Numbered from the stretch's first letter, positions 28,910 through 44,005 are shown. The stretch is 64,000 bases of DNA from Bradyrhizobium sp. ORS 285 (GCF_900176205.1 NZ_LT859959.1:3369001-3433000), one strand, 5' to 3'. Numbers and translations are program-made. Notes: generated from the sequence alone by a model not told the origin.

Positions 28910-29473
28910 ATGGACAACATCAAAGGCAAGAGGATCGCGATTCTTGCGACCAATGGATTCGAACAATCCGAGCTCGAATTGCCGCGTGATCGCCTGAAGC
29001 AGGCCGGAGCGACCGTGGAAATCATTTCGCTCGCGCCGGGCGAGATCAAAGGCTGGGACCAGAAGGATTGGGGGCGGCCCGTCAAGGTCGACAAGACGCT
29101 CGACCAGGCATCGGCCTCGGACTACGACGCCATCGTGCTGCCGGGTGGCCAGATCAACCCGGACCTGCTGCGCCTGGAGCCAAAGGCACTGGCCTTCATC
29201 AAGGACATCTTCGAGGCCAAGAAGATCGTTGCCGCGGTGTGCCACGCGCCTTGGCTCCTGATCGAGACGGGCATTGCGAAGGGACGCAAGATGACGTCCT
29301 ACAAGTCGATCAAGACCGATGTCGCGAACGCCGGCGCGCAGTGGCAGGATGCGGAGGTCGTGGTGGACCAGGGCGTCATCACGTCACGCAATCCCGGTGA
29401 TCTCGAAGCCTTCAGCGCCAAGATCATCGAGGAGGTCCGCGAAGGCCGGCACCTCCAGCGTAGCGCGGCTTGA
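28910..29473 (+). CDS. DJ-1/PfpI family protein (YhbO-like)
   Basis: This 187-residue protein has the PfpI fold markers: N-terminal IAILATNGFEQSELE, LPGGQINPD and the nucleophile elbow VCHAPW with Cys111. Members act as deglycases/glyoxalases or stress chaperone-like proteins, often under general stress control. Two ATGs are adjacent; the second (28910) has better spacing from AGGAG (28899-28903). A hairpin at 29485-29511 follows. Confidence 0.9.
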   Translation: MDNIKGKRIAILATNGFEQSELELPRDRLKQAGATVEIISLAPGEIKGWDQKDWGRPVKVDKTLDQASASDYDAIVLPGGQINPDLLRLEPKALAFIKDIFEAKKIVAAVCHAPWLLIETGIAKGRKMTSYKSIKTDVANAGAQWQDAEVVVDQGVITSRNPGDLEAFSAKIIEEVREGRHLQRSAA

Positions 29474-29484
29474 GTTTGGCCGTG

Positions 29485-29511
29485 AGGGCCGGGTCGATGA
29501 GGCCCGGCCTT
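29485..29511 (+). terminator. Hairpin after the PfpI gene
   Basis: GGCCGGG (29487-29493) pairs with CCCGGCC (29503-29509), extended by A-T and G-T pairs and followed by TTCT. It lies 12 bases after the stop. The remaining ~270 bases before the molybdoenzyme show no gene. Confidence 0.55.
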
Positions 29512-29778
29512 CTCCGCACGAACAGGCCCAGCGCCCGAGGGGTCGAACGCTGGGCCGCAGTCCACACGGAGTGTCTCCGACGAGATGGGGGAACGCCGCC
29601 GGAGACAAATGGAAGACGCTTGGCGCGGCGCGTCGTTCCTAATTCGTCTTGTCCATCCGTCTTGCCCATCATCGCCTGCTCGGTCGCGATCGGCCCTGGG
29701 CCACGCAACCTGCCGTGAGTGCGCGGAACTTACCTCTTGATCACGGGTTGGCCGCTTTTCAGGCCGCGGAGATGTGCC

Positions 29779-32064
29779 GTGAGTGAGAAGGTGAAGATCC
29801 AGGACTATACGGCTCCGGCCGGCGGGTGGGGCTCGGTGCAGGCCGTGGCCAGCATCCTCACCCAGGAGGAGGTCACGCTGCTCGGCAGCGAGATCCTTCT
29901 GAAGCAGAACAAGCCTGATGGGTTCATGTGCGTCAGCTGCTCCTGGGCCAAGCCGGCCCATCCGCACCCGTTCGAATTTTGCGAGAACGGCGCCAAGGCG
30001 ACCGCCTGGGAAATCACCAGCAAGACGGTCGGGCCGGAGTTCTTCGCTCAGCATACCCTATCCGAACTGCGGACGTGGTCGGACCATCAGTTGGAAGAGC
30101 AGGGCCGGCTGACGCATCCGATGCGCTATGATGCGGCGAGTGACCGCTACGTTCCCGTGAGTTGGGACGAGGCGTTTCGCGCCGTGGGAGCCGAGCTGAA
30201 ACGGCTCGATCCGCACGCGGTGGTGATGTACACGTCGGGCCGCGCCTCGCTCGAGACCAGCTACATGTATCAGCTGTTCGGGCGCATGTACGGCACCAAC
30301 AATTTTCCCGACAGCTCGAACATGTGTCACGAGTCCACCTCGGTTGCGCTGCCCGAGGTGATTGGCGTGCCTGTCGGCACCGTGCTGCTCGACGATTTCG
30401 ACAAGTCGGACTGCATCCTGTTCTTCGGCCAGAACACCACGACCAACTCGCCACGCATGCTGCATCCCCTGCAGAAGGCGGCGCAGCGTGGTGTCCCGAT
30501 CATCACCTTCAATCCGCTGCGCGAGCGGGGGCTGGAGCGCTTCACCAATCCGCAGAATCCGATCCAGATGGTGCTTACCGGCGGCACCCGTATCAGCACG
30601 CAATATCATCAGCTCAGGGTCGGCGGCGACGGCGCGGCGCTGCTCGGGATGTGCAAGGCCGTGATCGAGGCCGATGACGCAGCACTTGCGATGAAGCGCC
30701 CGCGCGTGCTCGATGTGGCCTTCATCGAGCAGCACACCTCGGGCTTCGAGGCATTCGCGGACTACTGCCGTCGGGCGTCGTGGAGCGATATCGAGCGGGC
30801 GTCCGGGCTGCGCCGGGCTGATCTCCTGGAGGCAGCGAAGGTCTATGCATCGGCGCACGCCGTGATCGCCAATTACGGCATGGGCATCACGCAGCATCGC
30901 CATGGGGTCGAGACCGCCAAGATGATCGTGAACCTGCTGCTGCTGCGCGGAAATATCGGCAAGCCCGGCGCCGGCATCTCTCCCGTCCGCGGTCATTCCA
31001 ACGTGCAGGGGCAGCGCACCGTGGGCATCTCCGAGAAGACCAAGCTGGTGCCGCTCGACAGACTGGCCGAGCTCTACGCGTTCGAGCCGCCGCGCTGGGA
31101 CGGGCTCAGCACGGTCGATGCCTGCGAGGCGATCATCAAAGGCGAGGTGAAGGGCTTCGTCAGCCTCGGCGGTAACTTCCTGCGCGCCGTGCCGGAGCGG
31201 TCACTGATGGAGCCCGCCTGGGCGAAGCTGCGGCTGTCCGCACAGATCGCGACCAAGCTCAATCGCAGCCATCTGGTGCCCGGCGAGATCACCTACCTTC
31301 TGCCGTGCCTCGGACGGATCGAGATCGACCGCCAGGCGACCGGCGAGCAGGCGGTGGCGATGGAGGATTCGACGACCTGTATTCACGGCTCTAAGGGCCA
31401 GCGTCACCCGGTTGCCGAAGGCCTGCTGTCGGAGCCCGCGATCGTGGCCGGCCTCGCCAAGGCGACGCTCGCGCCCAATGCGCACGTGGACTGGGATGCG
31501 TGGGTCGGCAACTATGCGCTCGTCCGCGAGGCGATCGAGCGCACCTACCCCGATCAGTTCAAGGACTTCAACAAGCGGCTGTTCGAGCCCGGCGGCTTTC
31601 CACGGCCGCTCGGAGCCCGCGAGCGCAAATGGAAGACGGCGACGGGCAAGGCCAACTTCACCGTGCCCAAAGCCGCGCTCAATCCGCCGGAAGAGGGCAA
31701 TGGCATCTTCCAGTTGATGACGTTGCGTGCCGACGGCCAGTTCAACACCACGATCTACAACGAGGACGACCGCTTCCGCGGCGTGTCCGGCGGGCGTCGC
31801 GTCGTGTTCATGAATGCAAGCGACATGGCGGAGCTGGGCATCGGGCAGGGCGACATCGTCAAACTGTCGACCGTCGCCGATGACGGCGTCGAACGCTCGC
31901 TCGGCGGACTGCAAGCCGTGACATTCGACATTCCCAAGTTCAGCGTCGCCGCCTATTACCCCGAATGCAACGGATTGATCCCGCTGTGGCACTACGCCGA
32001 GGGCAGCAAGGTGCCGGCTGCCAAGTCGGTGCCGGTGCGGATCACCAGAGAGGCAGTCGGCTGA
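29779..32064 (+). CDS. FdhF/YdeP-family molybdopterin oxidoreductase
   Basis: This 761-residue protein is close in length to E. coli YdeP and belongs to the formate dehydrogenase alpha-like CbbBc/YdeP group. An N-terminal cluster region has CVSC (51-54) and FCENGAK (Cys68); the likely molybdenum ligand is Cys183 in NMCHE rather than selenocysteine. A C-terminal dinucleotide-binding domain (~640-750) carries FQLMTLRADGQFNTTIYN. YdeP is linked to acid resistance; the enzyme reaction is unsettled. A GTG start at 29779 follows GGAG; a start 60 bases up adds atypical residues. No electron-transfer subunit or FdhD is beside it. Confidence 0.88.
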   Translation: MSEKVKIQDYTAPAGGWGSVQAVASILTQEEVTLLGSEILLKQNKPDGFMCVSCSWAKPAHPHPFEFCENGAKATAWEITSKTVGPEFFAQHTLSELRTWSDHQLEEQGRLTHPMRYDAASDRYVPVSWDEAFRAVGAELKRLDPHAVVMYTSGRASLETSYMYQLFGRMYGTNNFPDSSNMCHESTSVALPEVIGVPVGTVLLDDFDKSDCILFFGQNTTTNSPRMLHPLQKAAQRGVPIITFNPLRERGLERFTNPQNPIQMVLTGGTRISTQYHQLRVGGDGAALLGMCKAVIEADDAALAMKRPRVLDVAFIEQHTSGFEAFADYCRRASWSDIERASGLRRADLLEAAKVYASAHAVIANYGMGITQHRHGVETAKMIVNLLLLRGNIGKPGAGISPVRGHSNVQGQRTVGISEKTKLVPLDRLAELYAFEPPRWDGLSTVDACEAIIKGEVKGFVSLGGNFLRAVPERSLMEPAWAKLRLSAQIATKLNRSHLVPGEITYLLPCLGRIEIDRQATGEQAVAMEDSTTCIHGSKGQRHPVAEGLLSEPAIVAGLAKATLAPNAHVDWDAWVGNYALVREAIERTYPDQFKDFNKRLFEPGGFPRPLGARERKWKTATGKANFTVPKAALNPPEEGNGIFQLMTLRADGQFNTTIYNEDDRFRGVSGGRRVVFMNASDMAELGIGQGDIVKLSTVADDGVERSLGGLQAVTFDIPKFSVAAYYPECNGLIPLWHYAEGSKVPAAKSVPVRITREAVG

Positions 32065-32072
32065 GCCGCCCG

Positions 32073-33569
32073 TCACCCCGCCGCGCGCTGACGCGTTTCT
32101 GTTGGTGCGGCGACCGTAAAGGACCTCGTCGTCTCCGGCGGAGTAGCACCCGGCCGAAGCGGCACAAGCAGGCGACAGACGAGGCCTTCGGGACGCCAGT
32201 CGAACAACGCGCGGCCGCCGAGCTGGCTCTCCACGCTCGCCATCAGGCTGCGCGTGCCGAAGCCGCGCGAGGTCGGCACATGGACCAGCGGTCCGCCGGT
32301 TTCGATCCAGGTAAGATCGAGCCGCTGATCGGGCTCGATCGTCCATTGCACCGACAGATGGCCGGAGCGGACCGAAAGCGCGCCGTATTTGGCGGAGTTG
32401 GTCACCAACTCGTGCAGCGCCAGCGCAAGCGTTTGCGCCGTGGCCGGCTCGAGCTGCAGCTCGGGTCCCCCGAAGCCGACCTGACCTCCCGTGGCATAGG
32501 GCGCGAGTTCCTCGGCGATGAGGCGGCTGATCTCTGCGCCTTGCCAGCTCGACAGCGAGAGGATGGTGTGAACACGCGCCAGCGCGCTGATGCGGCCTTC
32601 GACGGCACTGACATAGGTCCGCACGCTCTCCGCCTTGGTGAGGCGGACGATCGACTGCGCCAACGTCAGCGCATTCTTGGCGCGATGATCGACCTCCCGC
32701 GTCAGCAGGTTCTGGCGCTCCTCGGCGCGTTTGCGCTCGGTGATGTCGATCGTGACGCCGCTGACGCGGATCACGCGGCCGGATCTGTCCGTGGTGGCCG
32801 CCGCGGTTCCGACGCACCAGCGCTCCTCGCCATCTGGCCGTTGGATCCGAAACTCGGCCTCATAGGACGTGATGCCCCGGCCGAACTCCGCCAGCACGTG
32901 CCGCGCACGCTCCGCGTCATCAGGATGCAGCAGGCTCATGATGTTGACGCTATTGAGCTCGAAGCCCTGAGGGGTGACGCCGAAGATGCGGTACTGACCT
33001 TCGTCCCACATCCAGTCGCCATTGATGCCGTCCCAATCCCACGAGCCCATCCGGCCGGCTGCAATGGCCATGCTGCGGCGTTCCTCGCTCTCGCGCAGGC
33101 GCGCGGTGGATTTCTCCAGCTCGGCGGTGCGGGCGCGAACGCGATTTTCCAGCTCGAGGTTCAAATGCTCGAGCTCGCGCGTCTTGCGATAGAGCTCGGT
33201 GAAGACCTTGATCTTCGCACGCAACACCTCCGGGACGACCGGGACCGGCACGTAATCGACGGCGCCCATTTCATAGCCGCGCAGCCGATCGAAATCGCTG
33301 ACCTGAACGGCGGAGATGAAGATGATCGCGATCTTCTGGAACCGTGGATGCTCGCGGATCATCTGTGCGAGCTCGAAACCGTCGAGCTCGGGCATGCAGA
33401 CGTCGACCAGGATGACGGCGATCTCGTTCTTCAACAGGATCTCGAGCGCCTCGCGGCCGGAGGTCGCGACCACGAGAGTCTCGTTCAGGTCCTTCAGGAT
33501 GACTTCATAGGCCAGCAGCTTCGCGGGCTGGTCGTCAACCAGGAGGATGTTGACCTTCTCATGTTCCAT
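32073..33569 (-). CDS. Response regulator-PAS-HWE histidine kinase
   Basis: This 498-residue soluble protein has an N-terminal receiver (phospho-acceptor Asp56 in ILVDVCMPELDG), a coiled coil (~140-180), a PAS/PAC domain (GSWDWDGINGDW ... GVTIDITERKRAEE) and an HWE-type kinase. The HWE part has His295 in VDHRAKNALTLAQ, the N-box HELVTNSAKYGALS and the WxE motif in WIETGGP. HWE kinases often feed the PhyR/EcfG general stress pathway. It starts 13 bases after the stop of the giant hybrid kinase, so its receiver is probably phosphorylated by that protein. The ATG at 33569 (MEHEKVNILLVDDQ) fits the receiver start. Confidence 0.9.
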   Translation of the reverse strand: MEHEKVNILLVDDQPAKLLAYEVILKDLNETLVVATSGREALEILLKNEIAVILVDVCMPELDGFELAQMIREHPRFQKIAIIFISAVQVSDFDRLRGYEMGAVDYVPVPVVPEVLRAKIKVFTELYRKTRELEHLNLELENRVRARTAELEKSTARLRESEERRSMAIAAGRMGSWDWDGINGDWMWDEGQYRIFGVTPQGFELNSVNIMSLLHPDDAERARHVLAEFGRGITSYEAEFRIQRPDGEERWCVGTAAATTDRSGRVIRVSGVTIDITERKRAEERQNLLTREVDHRAKNALTLAQSIVRLTKAESVRTYVSAVEGRISALARVHTILSLSSWQGAEISRLIAEELAPYATGGQVGFGGPELQLEPATAQTLALALHELVTNSAKYGALSVRSGHLSVQWTIEPDQRLDLTWIETGGPLVHVPTSRGFGTRSLMASVESQLGGRALFDWRPEGLVCRLLVPLRPGATPPETTRSFTVAAPTETRQRAAG

Positions 33570-33582
33570 GATGTTCAGCCGT

Positions 33583-39879
<6,297 letters not shown>

Positions 39880-40098
39880 GTAGTTCCCCCGGGGCAGCAC
39901 ATTGGCCAACTCGATTCCGAGTCTGAAGGTCAGCGGCATACAAGCCCGCGACCACCTCTCAAATCAAGCTGCATGCCGACTTCAAGGGCTAATGGAACCG
40001 CTCGAACCCGGCACAAGCGGCTCAACTCATTCCTGCGAAACTCGTTCCTAACGGATCCGGGAAAGTTTTTACCTGGAACCAGGAGGAGGTTCCGGACG

Positions 40099-40124
40099 AA
40101 CGTCATCGGATTGGAGGGCGTTCC
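40099..40124 (-). promoter_or_regulatory. EcfG-type promoter of the hybrid kinase operon
   Basis: On the minus strand, GGAAC (40124-40120), a 17-base spacer and CGTT (40102-40099) match the general stress sigma factor consensus exactly. Transcription would begin about 210 bases upstream of the kinase start. The remainder of 39880-40186 shows no gene. Confidence 0.65.
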
Positions 40125-40186
40125 ACGAAGATTAAGATCGTGTAACCCGGGTTGTGGCGGTGCCGGTCGCCTCCCAGCTATTTCGT

Positions 40187-40381
40187 ATGAAGCAATCAGA
40201 TCTCTTCAGAGAAAACGCCGACAACTGTCTTCATCTCGCGGAGCGAGCCGAAGGTGATCCCGCGTTCCGTCGCTATACGCGGATGGCTGAAAGCTGGCGT
40301 GCACTGGCCGTCGAGCAGGACTGGCTCGATGGCGAGACCGCCCCTGTCATCCGGCGAAGGGCGACATCGCCCGGCGAGTAG
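40187..40381 (+). CDS. Small hypothetical protein
   Basis: This 64-residue helical protein (MKQSDLFRENADNCLHLAE, YTRMAESWRALAVEQDWL) is of a kind I recall widely in Bradyrhizobium; function unknown. No strong ribosome-binding site is visible, but the start Met and composition fit. The next small gene begins 23 bases after its stop. Confidence 0.65.
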   Translation: MKQSDLFRENADNCLHLAERAEGDPAFRRYTRMAESWRALAVEQDWLDGETAPVIRRRATSPGE

Positions 40382-40404
40382 CGAGGCCAATGGAGGACGC
40401 ATTC

Positions 40405-40536
40405 ATGACTCCCCGCACCATTCTCATCGCGCTGCTGACCGCGTTCAGCGTGGCGTCAGCGGTCGCAGCCGTGACGACGATCCGCCAGGTTCATACGGAG
40501 GCCTATTCGCTTCCGCAGCCCACCACCCGCATTTGA
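40405..40536 (+). CDS. Very small secreted or membrane-anchored peptide
   Basis: This 43-residue frame starts MTPRTILIALLTAFSVASAV, a clean signal-peptide or single-span sequence, followed by a short polar tail ending TTRI. GGAGG lies about ten bases before the ATG. It follows the 64-residue gene by 23 bases and is probably co-transcribed. No function is known. Confidence 0.6.
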   Translation: MTPRTILIALLTAFSVASAVAAVTTIRQVHTEAYSLPQPTTRI

Positions 40537-40550
40537 GCGTGAGGGCACCC

Positions 40551-41564
40551 TCAGGGCTGCCCGGACCCTCCCGACGAGCCGTAGACTTGGCCGTTGGCGT
40601 AGCTCGCGTCGGCGGCCGCGAGCTGCACGTAGATCGACCCCAGTTCCGCCGGCTGGCCTGGACGGCCGAGCGGCGTCTGGCCGCCGAACTTCTCCAGCTT
40701 CTCCATCGTCGCACCGCCGGACACCTGCAGCGGCGTCCAGATCGGACCGGGAGCCACGGCGTTGACGCGGATGCCCTTCGGACCGAGCTGCTTGGCCAGC
40801 GATTTGACGTAGTTCATCGTGGCAGCCTTGGTCTGCGCGTAGTCATACAGATCCGGAGACGGATCGTAGGCCTGCTCCGAGGAGGTGCCGATGATCACCG
40901 AACCCGGCTTCAGGTGGGGCAGCGCGGCCTTGATGATCCAGAACGGCGCGTAGATGTTGGTCTTCATGGTCGCGTCGAAATCCTCCGAGGAGACGTCGAG
41001 GATGGACTGACGCGCCTGCTGGCGTGCGGCGTTGTTGACGACGATGTCCAGACCGCCGAGTGCCTCGACGGCCTGCTGCACCAATTGCTGACAGAACCGC
41101 TCGTCGCGCAGGTCGCCGGGAATCGCCACCGCCTTGCGTCCTTCCGCCTGGATCAGGGCGACGACCTCCTGGGCGTCCGGCTCCTCGGTCGGGTAATAGT
41201 TGATGGCGACGTCGGCGCCCTCGCGGGCATAGGCGATCGCCGCCGCGCGTCCCATGCCGGAGTCGCCGCCGGTGATCAGCGCCTTGCGCCCCGCGAGCCG
41301 TCCGGATCCCTTGTAGCTGGTCTCGCCGTGATCAGGCCGCGGAGACATTTTGCTCGCCAGGCCGGGCCATGGCTGTGATTGACGCTCGAACGGCGGCTTC
41401 GGGTATTTGTCGGTCGGGTCGACCGATCGTTCGGCGGTCCTGGAGTCCTCGGCCATCGTTTCACGTCCTTTCGCTGCGGCTGTCGTCAATGAGGCGGCCG
41501 CGAGGGTCGCAGTGCCGCCGACCATCTGGCGGCGGGATAACGAAGATCTGCGATCGTCTGCCAT
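40551..41564 (-). CDS. Short-chain dehydrogenase/reductase with Tat signal (YghA-like)
   Basis: This 337-residue protein starts with a twin-arginine signal (SLSRRQMVGGTATLAAASL), then an SDR domain with ITGGDSGMGRAAAIAYAREG, NNAA, the serine region GTSSEQAY and the catalytic YAQTK. The domain resembles E. coli YghA, an NADP-dependent aldehyde/sugar reductase. A Tat-exported SDR would need its cofactor loaded before export, or the segment could be a non-cleaved leader. The ATG at 41564 has GGAG eight bases upstream and replaces a TTG ten codons earlier. A near-EcfG promoter lies at 41593-41617. Confidence 0.88.
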   Translation of the reverse strand: MADDRRSSLSRRQMVGGTATLAAASLTTAAAKGRETMAEDSRTAERSVDPTDKYPKPPFERQSQPWPGLASKMSPRPDHGETSYKGSGRLAGRKALITGGDSGMGRAAAIAYAREGADVAINYYPTEEPDAQEVVALIQAEGRKAVAIPGDLRDERFCQQLVQQAVEALGGLDIVVNNAARQQARQSILDVSSEDFDATMKTNIYAPFWIIKAALPHLKPGSVIIGTSSEQAYDPSPDLYDYAQTKAATMNYVKSLAKQLGPKGIRVNAVAPGPIWTPLQVSGGATMEKLEKFGGQTPLGRPGQPAELGSIYVQLAAADASYANGQVYGSSGGSGQP

Positions 41565-41592
41565 GCGCTTGCTCCGCTTGAGGGTGGTCGAC

Positions 41593-41617
41593 AACGAGCG
41601 TGGGCGGCGAACGTTCG
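41593..41617 (-). promoter_or_regulatory. Possible EcfG-type promoter of the SDR gene
   Basis: Minus strand CGAAC (41617-41613), 16 bases, CGTT (41596-41593): one mismatch from consensus at the first -35 base. The expected start is about 20 bases before the SDR start codon. Confidence 0.35.
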
Positions 41618-41686
41618 TCCCGGTTTTGCAAAACAGCGGCGGTCGGCCGGGGCCTTGTGACCGATTGGCTCAGGCGCTGCGGTCAG

Positions 41687-41711
41687 GGAACGAAAGCCGT
41701 CTGCCGGCGTC
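41687..41711 (+). promoter_or_regulatory. Weak EcfG-like promoter of the DUF6894 gene
   Basis: GGAAC (41687-41691), 16 bases, CGTC (41708-41711), with a further CGTT three bases on. The -10 is imperfect, but position relative to the start at 41744 is suitable. Confidence 0.3.
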
Positions 41712-41743
41712 GTTTGGGCATGCGCAACATCAGCGGTTGGACG

Positions 41744-41962
41744 ATGCCCTTCTATCACTTTGATTTGACGAACAGCGAGCCGATCGCAAACGAGCGCTAC
41801 GTCGAGCTCCCGGGCGACGTCGAGGCGATGGACTCGGCCGACGTGATCGCGCGGCAGCTGGCGGCGGATCATCCGGAGCTGCGTAATCAGAACTATGCGG
41901 TGCTGGTGACCAATGAAGAGGGGGACGAGATCTGCCGCGTTCCGCTCGACGTCCTCCACTAG
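41744..41962 (+). CDS. DUF6894 family protein
   Basis: This 72-residue protein opens MPFYHFDLTN, typical of DUF6894, with the rest (ELPGDVEAMDSADVIARQLA) also fitting. These small proteins are abundant in Bradyrhizobium and their role is unknown. Another ATG 24 bases upstream is possible. A 55-codon gene follows after 23 bases. Confidence 0.75.
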   Translation: MPFYHFDLTNSEPIANERYVELPGDVEAMDSADVIARQLAADHPELRNQNYAVLVTNEEGDEICRVPLDVLH

Positions 41963-41985
41963 CTGAAATCGAACAGGAGACTCCG

Positions 41986-42153
41986 ATGGCACAGCACGAC
42001 CAGGGGATCGTCAGGACCGGACGCGGCGAGGAGCAGCCGGCCGACAAGGAGCGGGCTCAGCGCGCCCACCAGACGACGTCGCCCCAATCTCCGACGCATG
42101 AGGCGACGCGCGATCCGGAGGGGCAGGGCAGCCCGTCATCGGACGCGGAGTGA
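41986..42153 (+). CDS. Small disordered hydrophilic protein
   Basis: This 55-residue protein (MAQHDQGIVRTGRGEEQPAD to an acidic SSDAE end) is polar and probably disordered, like many stress-induced small proteins. AGGAGA precedes the ATG by five bases. It sits between two stress-type genes and is probably co-transcribed with the DUF6894 gene. Confidence 0.65.
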   Translation: MAQHDQGIVRTGRGEEQPADKERAQRAHQTTSPQSPTHEATRDPEGQGSPSSDAE

Positions 42154-42170
42154 TGCGACAACAAGAGCGC

Positions 42171-42196
42171 GGAACGCAGCTTGGTGGCCGCACGTT
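42171..42196 (+). promoter_or_regulatory. EcfG-type promoter of the PRC-barrel gene
   Basis: GGAAC (42171-42175), 17 bases, CGTT (42193-42196) matches the consensus exactly. The predicted transcription start is ~20 bases upstream of the ATG at 42223. Confidence 0.65.
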
Positions 42197-42222
42197 TCCT
42201 GTCTCAATCAACGGAGGCTGAC

Positions 42223-42606
42223 ATGACGTCCATGCTCGACACATCAATGCTCGACCGTAGCGAATATGGTAATCTGATCGGCAGCGACAAGGTCGAAGGG
42301 ACGGCCGTCTTTGGCGCTGACGACAACAAGATCGGCACGATCGAGCGGGTGATGATCGACAAGCTCAGCGGCCGGGTGTCCTACGCGGTGCTCGCCTTCG
42401 GCGGCTTTCTCGGGCTCGGCAACGAGCACTATCCGCTGCCGTGGCAGTCGTTGAAATACGATACGCGGCTCGGCGGCTATGTCACCGGGGTGACCGAGGA
42501 CCAGCTTCGCGGCGCGCCGAAATATTCCGACGAGCGCGAGTGGGACTGGGGCGACCTCGCGACCGGCCGCAAGGTCGACGACTATTACGGCGTGAAGCTG
42601 GCCTAG
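42223..42606 (+). CDS. PRC-barrel domain protein
   Basis: This 127-residue protein has a PRC-barrel core (GSDKVEGTAVFGADDNKIG, IERVMIDKLSGRVSYAVLAF) and a Trp/Asp-rich tail. These are common general-stress proteins of uncertain role. The ATG at 42223 follows GGAGG; a frame starting 42 bases earlier overlaps the promoter and is rejected. Confidence 0.88.
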   Translation: MTSMLDTSMLDRSEYGNLIGSDKVEGTAVFGADDNKIGTIERVMIDKLSGRVSYAVLAFGGFLGLGNEHYPLPWQSLKYDTRLGGYVTGVTEDQLRGAPKYSDEREWDWGDLATGRKVDDYYGVKLA

Positions 42607-42618
42607 CGTCGGCGCGGC

Positions 42619-42891
42619 TCAGGCGGCCGGCGTCTGCACGGCGTTGTCGGACGTCGACGCCATCATGCTGCGCCGGCTCGACAGCCAGATCGGAATCTCG
42701 CGATAGCAGGTGCCCTTTTCGGTCATCTCGGCAATCGTCCAGCGGCTGGGATGCCGCTCCTTGCCGACGAAGATCCAGTCATCGGCCGCCGGCGGCGGCT
42801 CGTTGGGCCGCGTGCGCAGCCATGCCGAACGGGCGCCCTTCGGCAAGCGATCCTGCTTCATCTGGTAGAGATCATAGACTGGCGAACGCAT
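42619..42891 (-). CDS. Hypothetical small protein
   Basis: This 90-residue protein (MRSPVYDLYQMKQDRLPKGA, DDWIFVGKERHPSRWTIAEM) is hydrophilic with no signal or span. Composition is protein-like, and I recall similar short Bradyrhizobium proteins without known function. GAGG lies ~14 bases before the chosen ATG; an ATG 18 bases earlier is possible. The ~250 bases upstream hold no gene. Confidence 0.6.
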   Translation of the reverse strand: MRSPVYDLYQMKQDRLPKGARSAWLRTRPNEPPPAADDWIFVGKERHPSRWTIAEMTEKGTCYREIPIWLSSRRSMMASTSDNAVQTPAA

Positions 42892-43114
42892 GACGCTACT
42901 CGTCCTCAACCAAGCGAACTCTTTACACTCTGGAGCGTCTCGCGTGGTCGCGGCGAAATTGTGGGAGCAGCGCGGCCAGGCTGTGCAAAAGCGCGATCAG
43001 CCTGTGGCGGCGGCACTCGCCGTGATGTTCGCGTGACACTCGGGAAAGGCGACGCGCGGGGCGATCCATGACCCCGCGAGCCTGAGAGGACGACGATCGC
43101 GTCCGGCAATGAAG

Positions 43115-43140
43115 AGTCCGGCCGGTGATGCCGGCGGACT
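43115..43140 (-). terminator. Hairpin after the small membrane protein gene
   Basis: AGTCC-G-GCCGG (43115-43125) pairs with CCGGC-GGACT (43131-43140) with one bulged base and a five-base loop, eight bases past the stop of the minus-strand gene at 43148. Confidence 0.45.
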
Positions 43141-43147
43141 GATCAAA

Positions 43148-43303
43148 TCAGAAGAAGGCGTAGCTGAGATCGAGACCGTAGGTCGAATGAAGGAAGAAGC
43201 CGAACGCCGTGGCGGCGCACAGCATCAGGATCGTCCGCAGCTTCTCGGAGTCGATGCGGGTCTCTTCGATGTGGGTCGGGAGAGCCTTTGTCAGGGTTGT
43301 CAT
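43148..43303 (-). CDS. Small single-span membrane protein
   Basis: This 51-residue protein has a polar N-terminal half and one hydrophobic segment (TILMLCAATAFGFFLHSTYG) near the C-terminus. AGAGG precedes the ATG at 43303 by six to nine bases. An ICE-like palindrome lies ~100 bases upstream, hinting at iron control. Function unknown. Confidence 0.6.
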   Translation of the reverse strand: MTTLTKALPTHIEETRIDSEKLRTILMLCAATAFGFFLHSTYGLDLSYAFF

Positions 43304-43400
43304 TGTTGGACCTCTGTACGCGAAACGAAGACGGAGAGTGAGTGATGAAAGTATATCCGAGGCTATTAGAACCCTTTCTGGGTCGGCCTTTTTGTAGGGC

Positions 43401-43417
43401 CTGAGAAGAGTTCTAAT
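43401..43417 (-). promoter_or_regulatory. Candidate ICE/Irr-box-like palindrome
   Basis: CTGAGAA-GAG-TTCTAAT matches the ICE pattern TTTAGAA-N3-TTCTAAA at 11 of 14 defined bases. A second half-site (ATTAGAA) lies at about 43364-43370. Both lie upstream of the small membrane protein starting at 43303. Confidence 0.3.
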
Positions 43418-44005
43418 TATGAAAGTGGAACCCAGCATCGTGCAAAATTTGGGGCGAAGTTGAGGAAAGTAAAAGATCAGTTAAATAAATCTGAGGTTGA
43501 TGAAAGTTGCGCTCAGTATTGTTGCACGTCACGGCTGCTGAATGAAACGAGCAGGTTGTTGCGACGGCGCATCGCACGTTCTTAAGCTTAATTGCTGCGT
43601 GGACGCGCATTTGCGATGTCGCGCGCTCCGCGCCGAGCATGTCGCGCGGGCGCCAAGGGCCGGGTTGCAAAAGCAACTCGAAGTATCCGGGCTGCTCATC
43701 TCGCCGCCGACCGATATGTGGCGAAAGCTTAACGCCTGTGGCGGAGCGGCCTCGGATTCGAGGGGCATCGATGGCATGACCGGTATCATGTGGTCGACAG
43801 CCCCAAAAGATCGCCGGCGCCATCTCGCTGTGGATGCACCCGTCAAACAACGGCCGCACAATCCTCGCCGCCCAAGCGCGGTGCCGCCGCGACAACAGCC
43901 GATGTCGGGCATCGGATATGACGAATATGTCACAAGCAAGCATCAACGGTCCCGCGGCCCCGCAGGCCCAGGTCTTCTTGAAGAAACCCCCATCGAAAGA
44001 AGAGG

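Noticed and set aside
40075..40104. Plus-strand EcfG promoter from GGAAC at 40075
   Set aside because: The nearest CGT(T/C) is 21 bases away, outside the accepted 16-17 base spacing.
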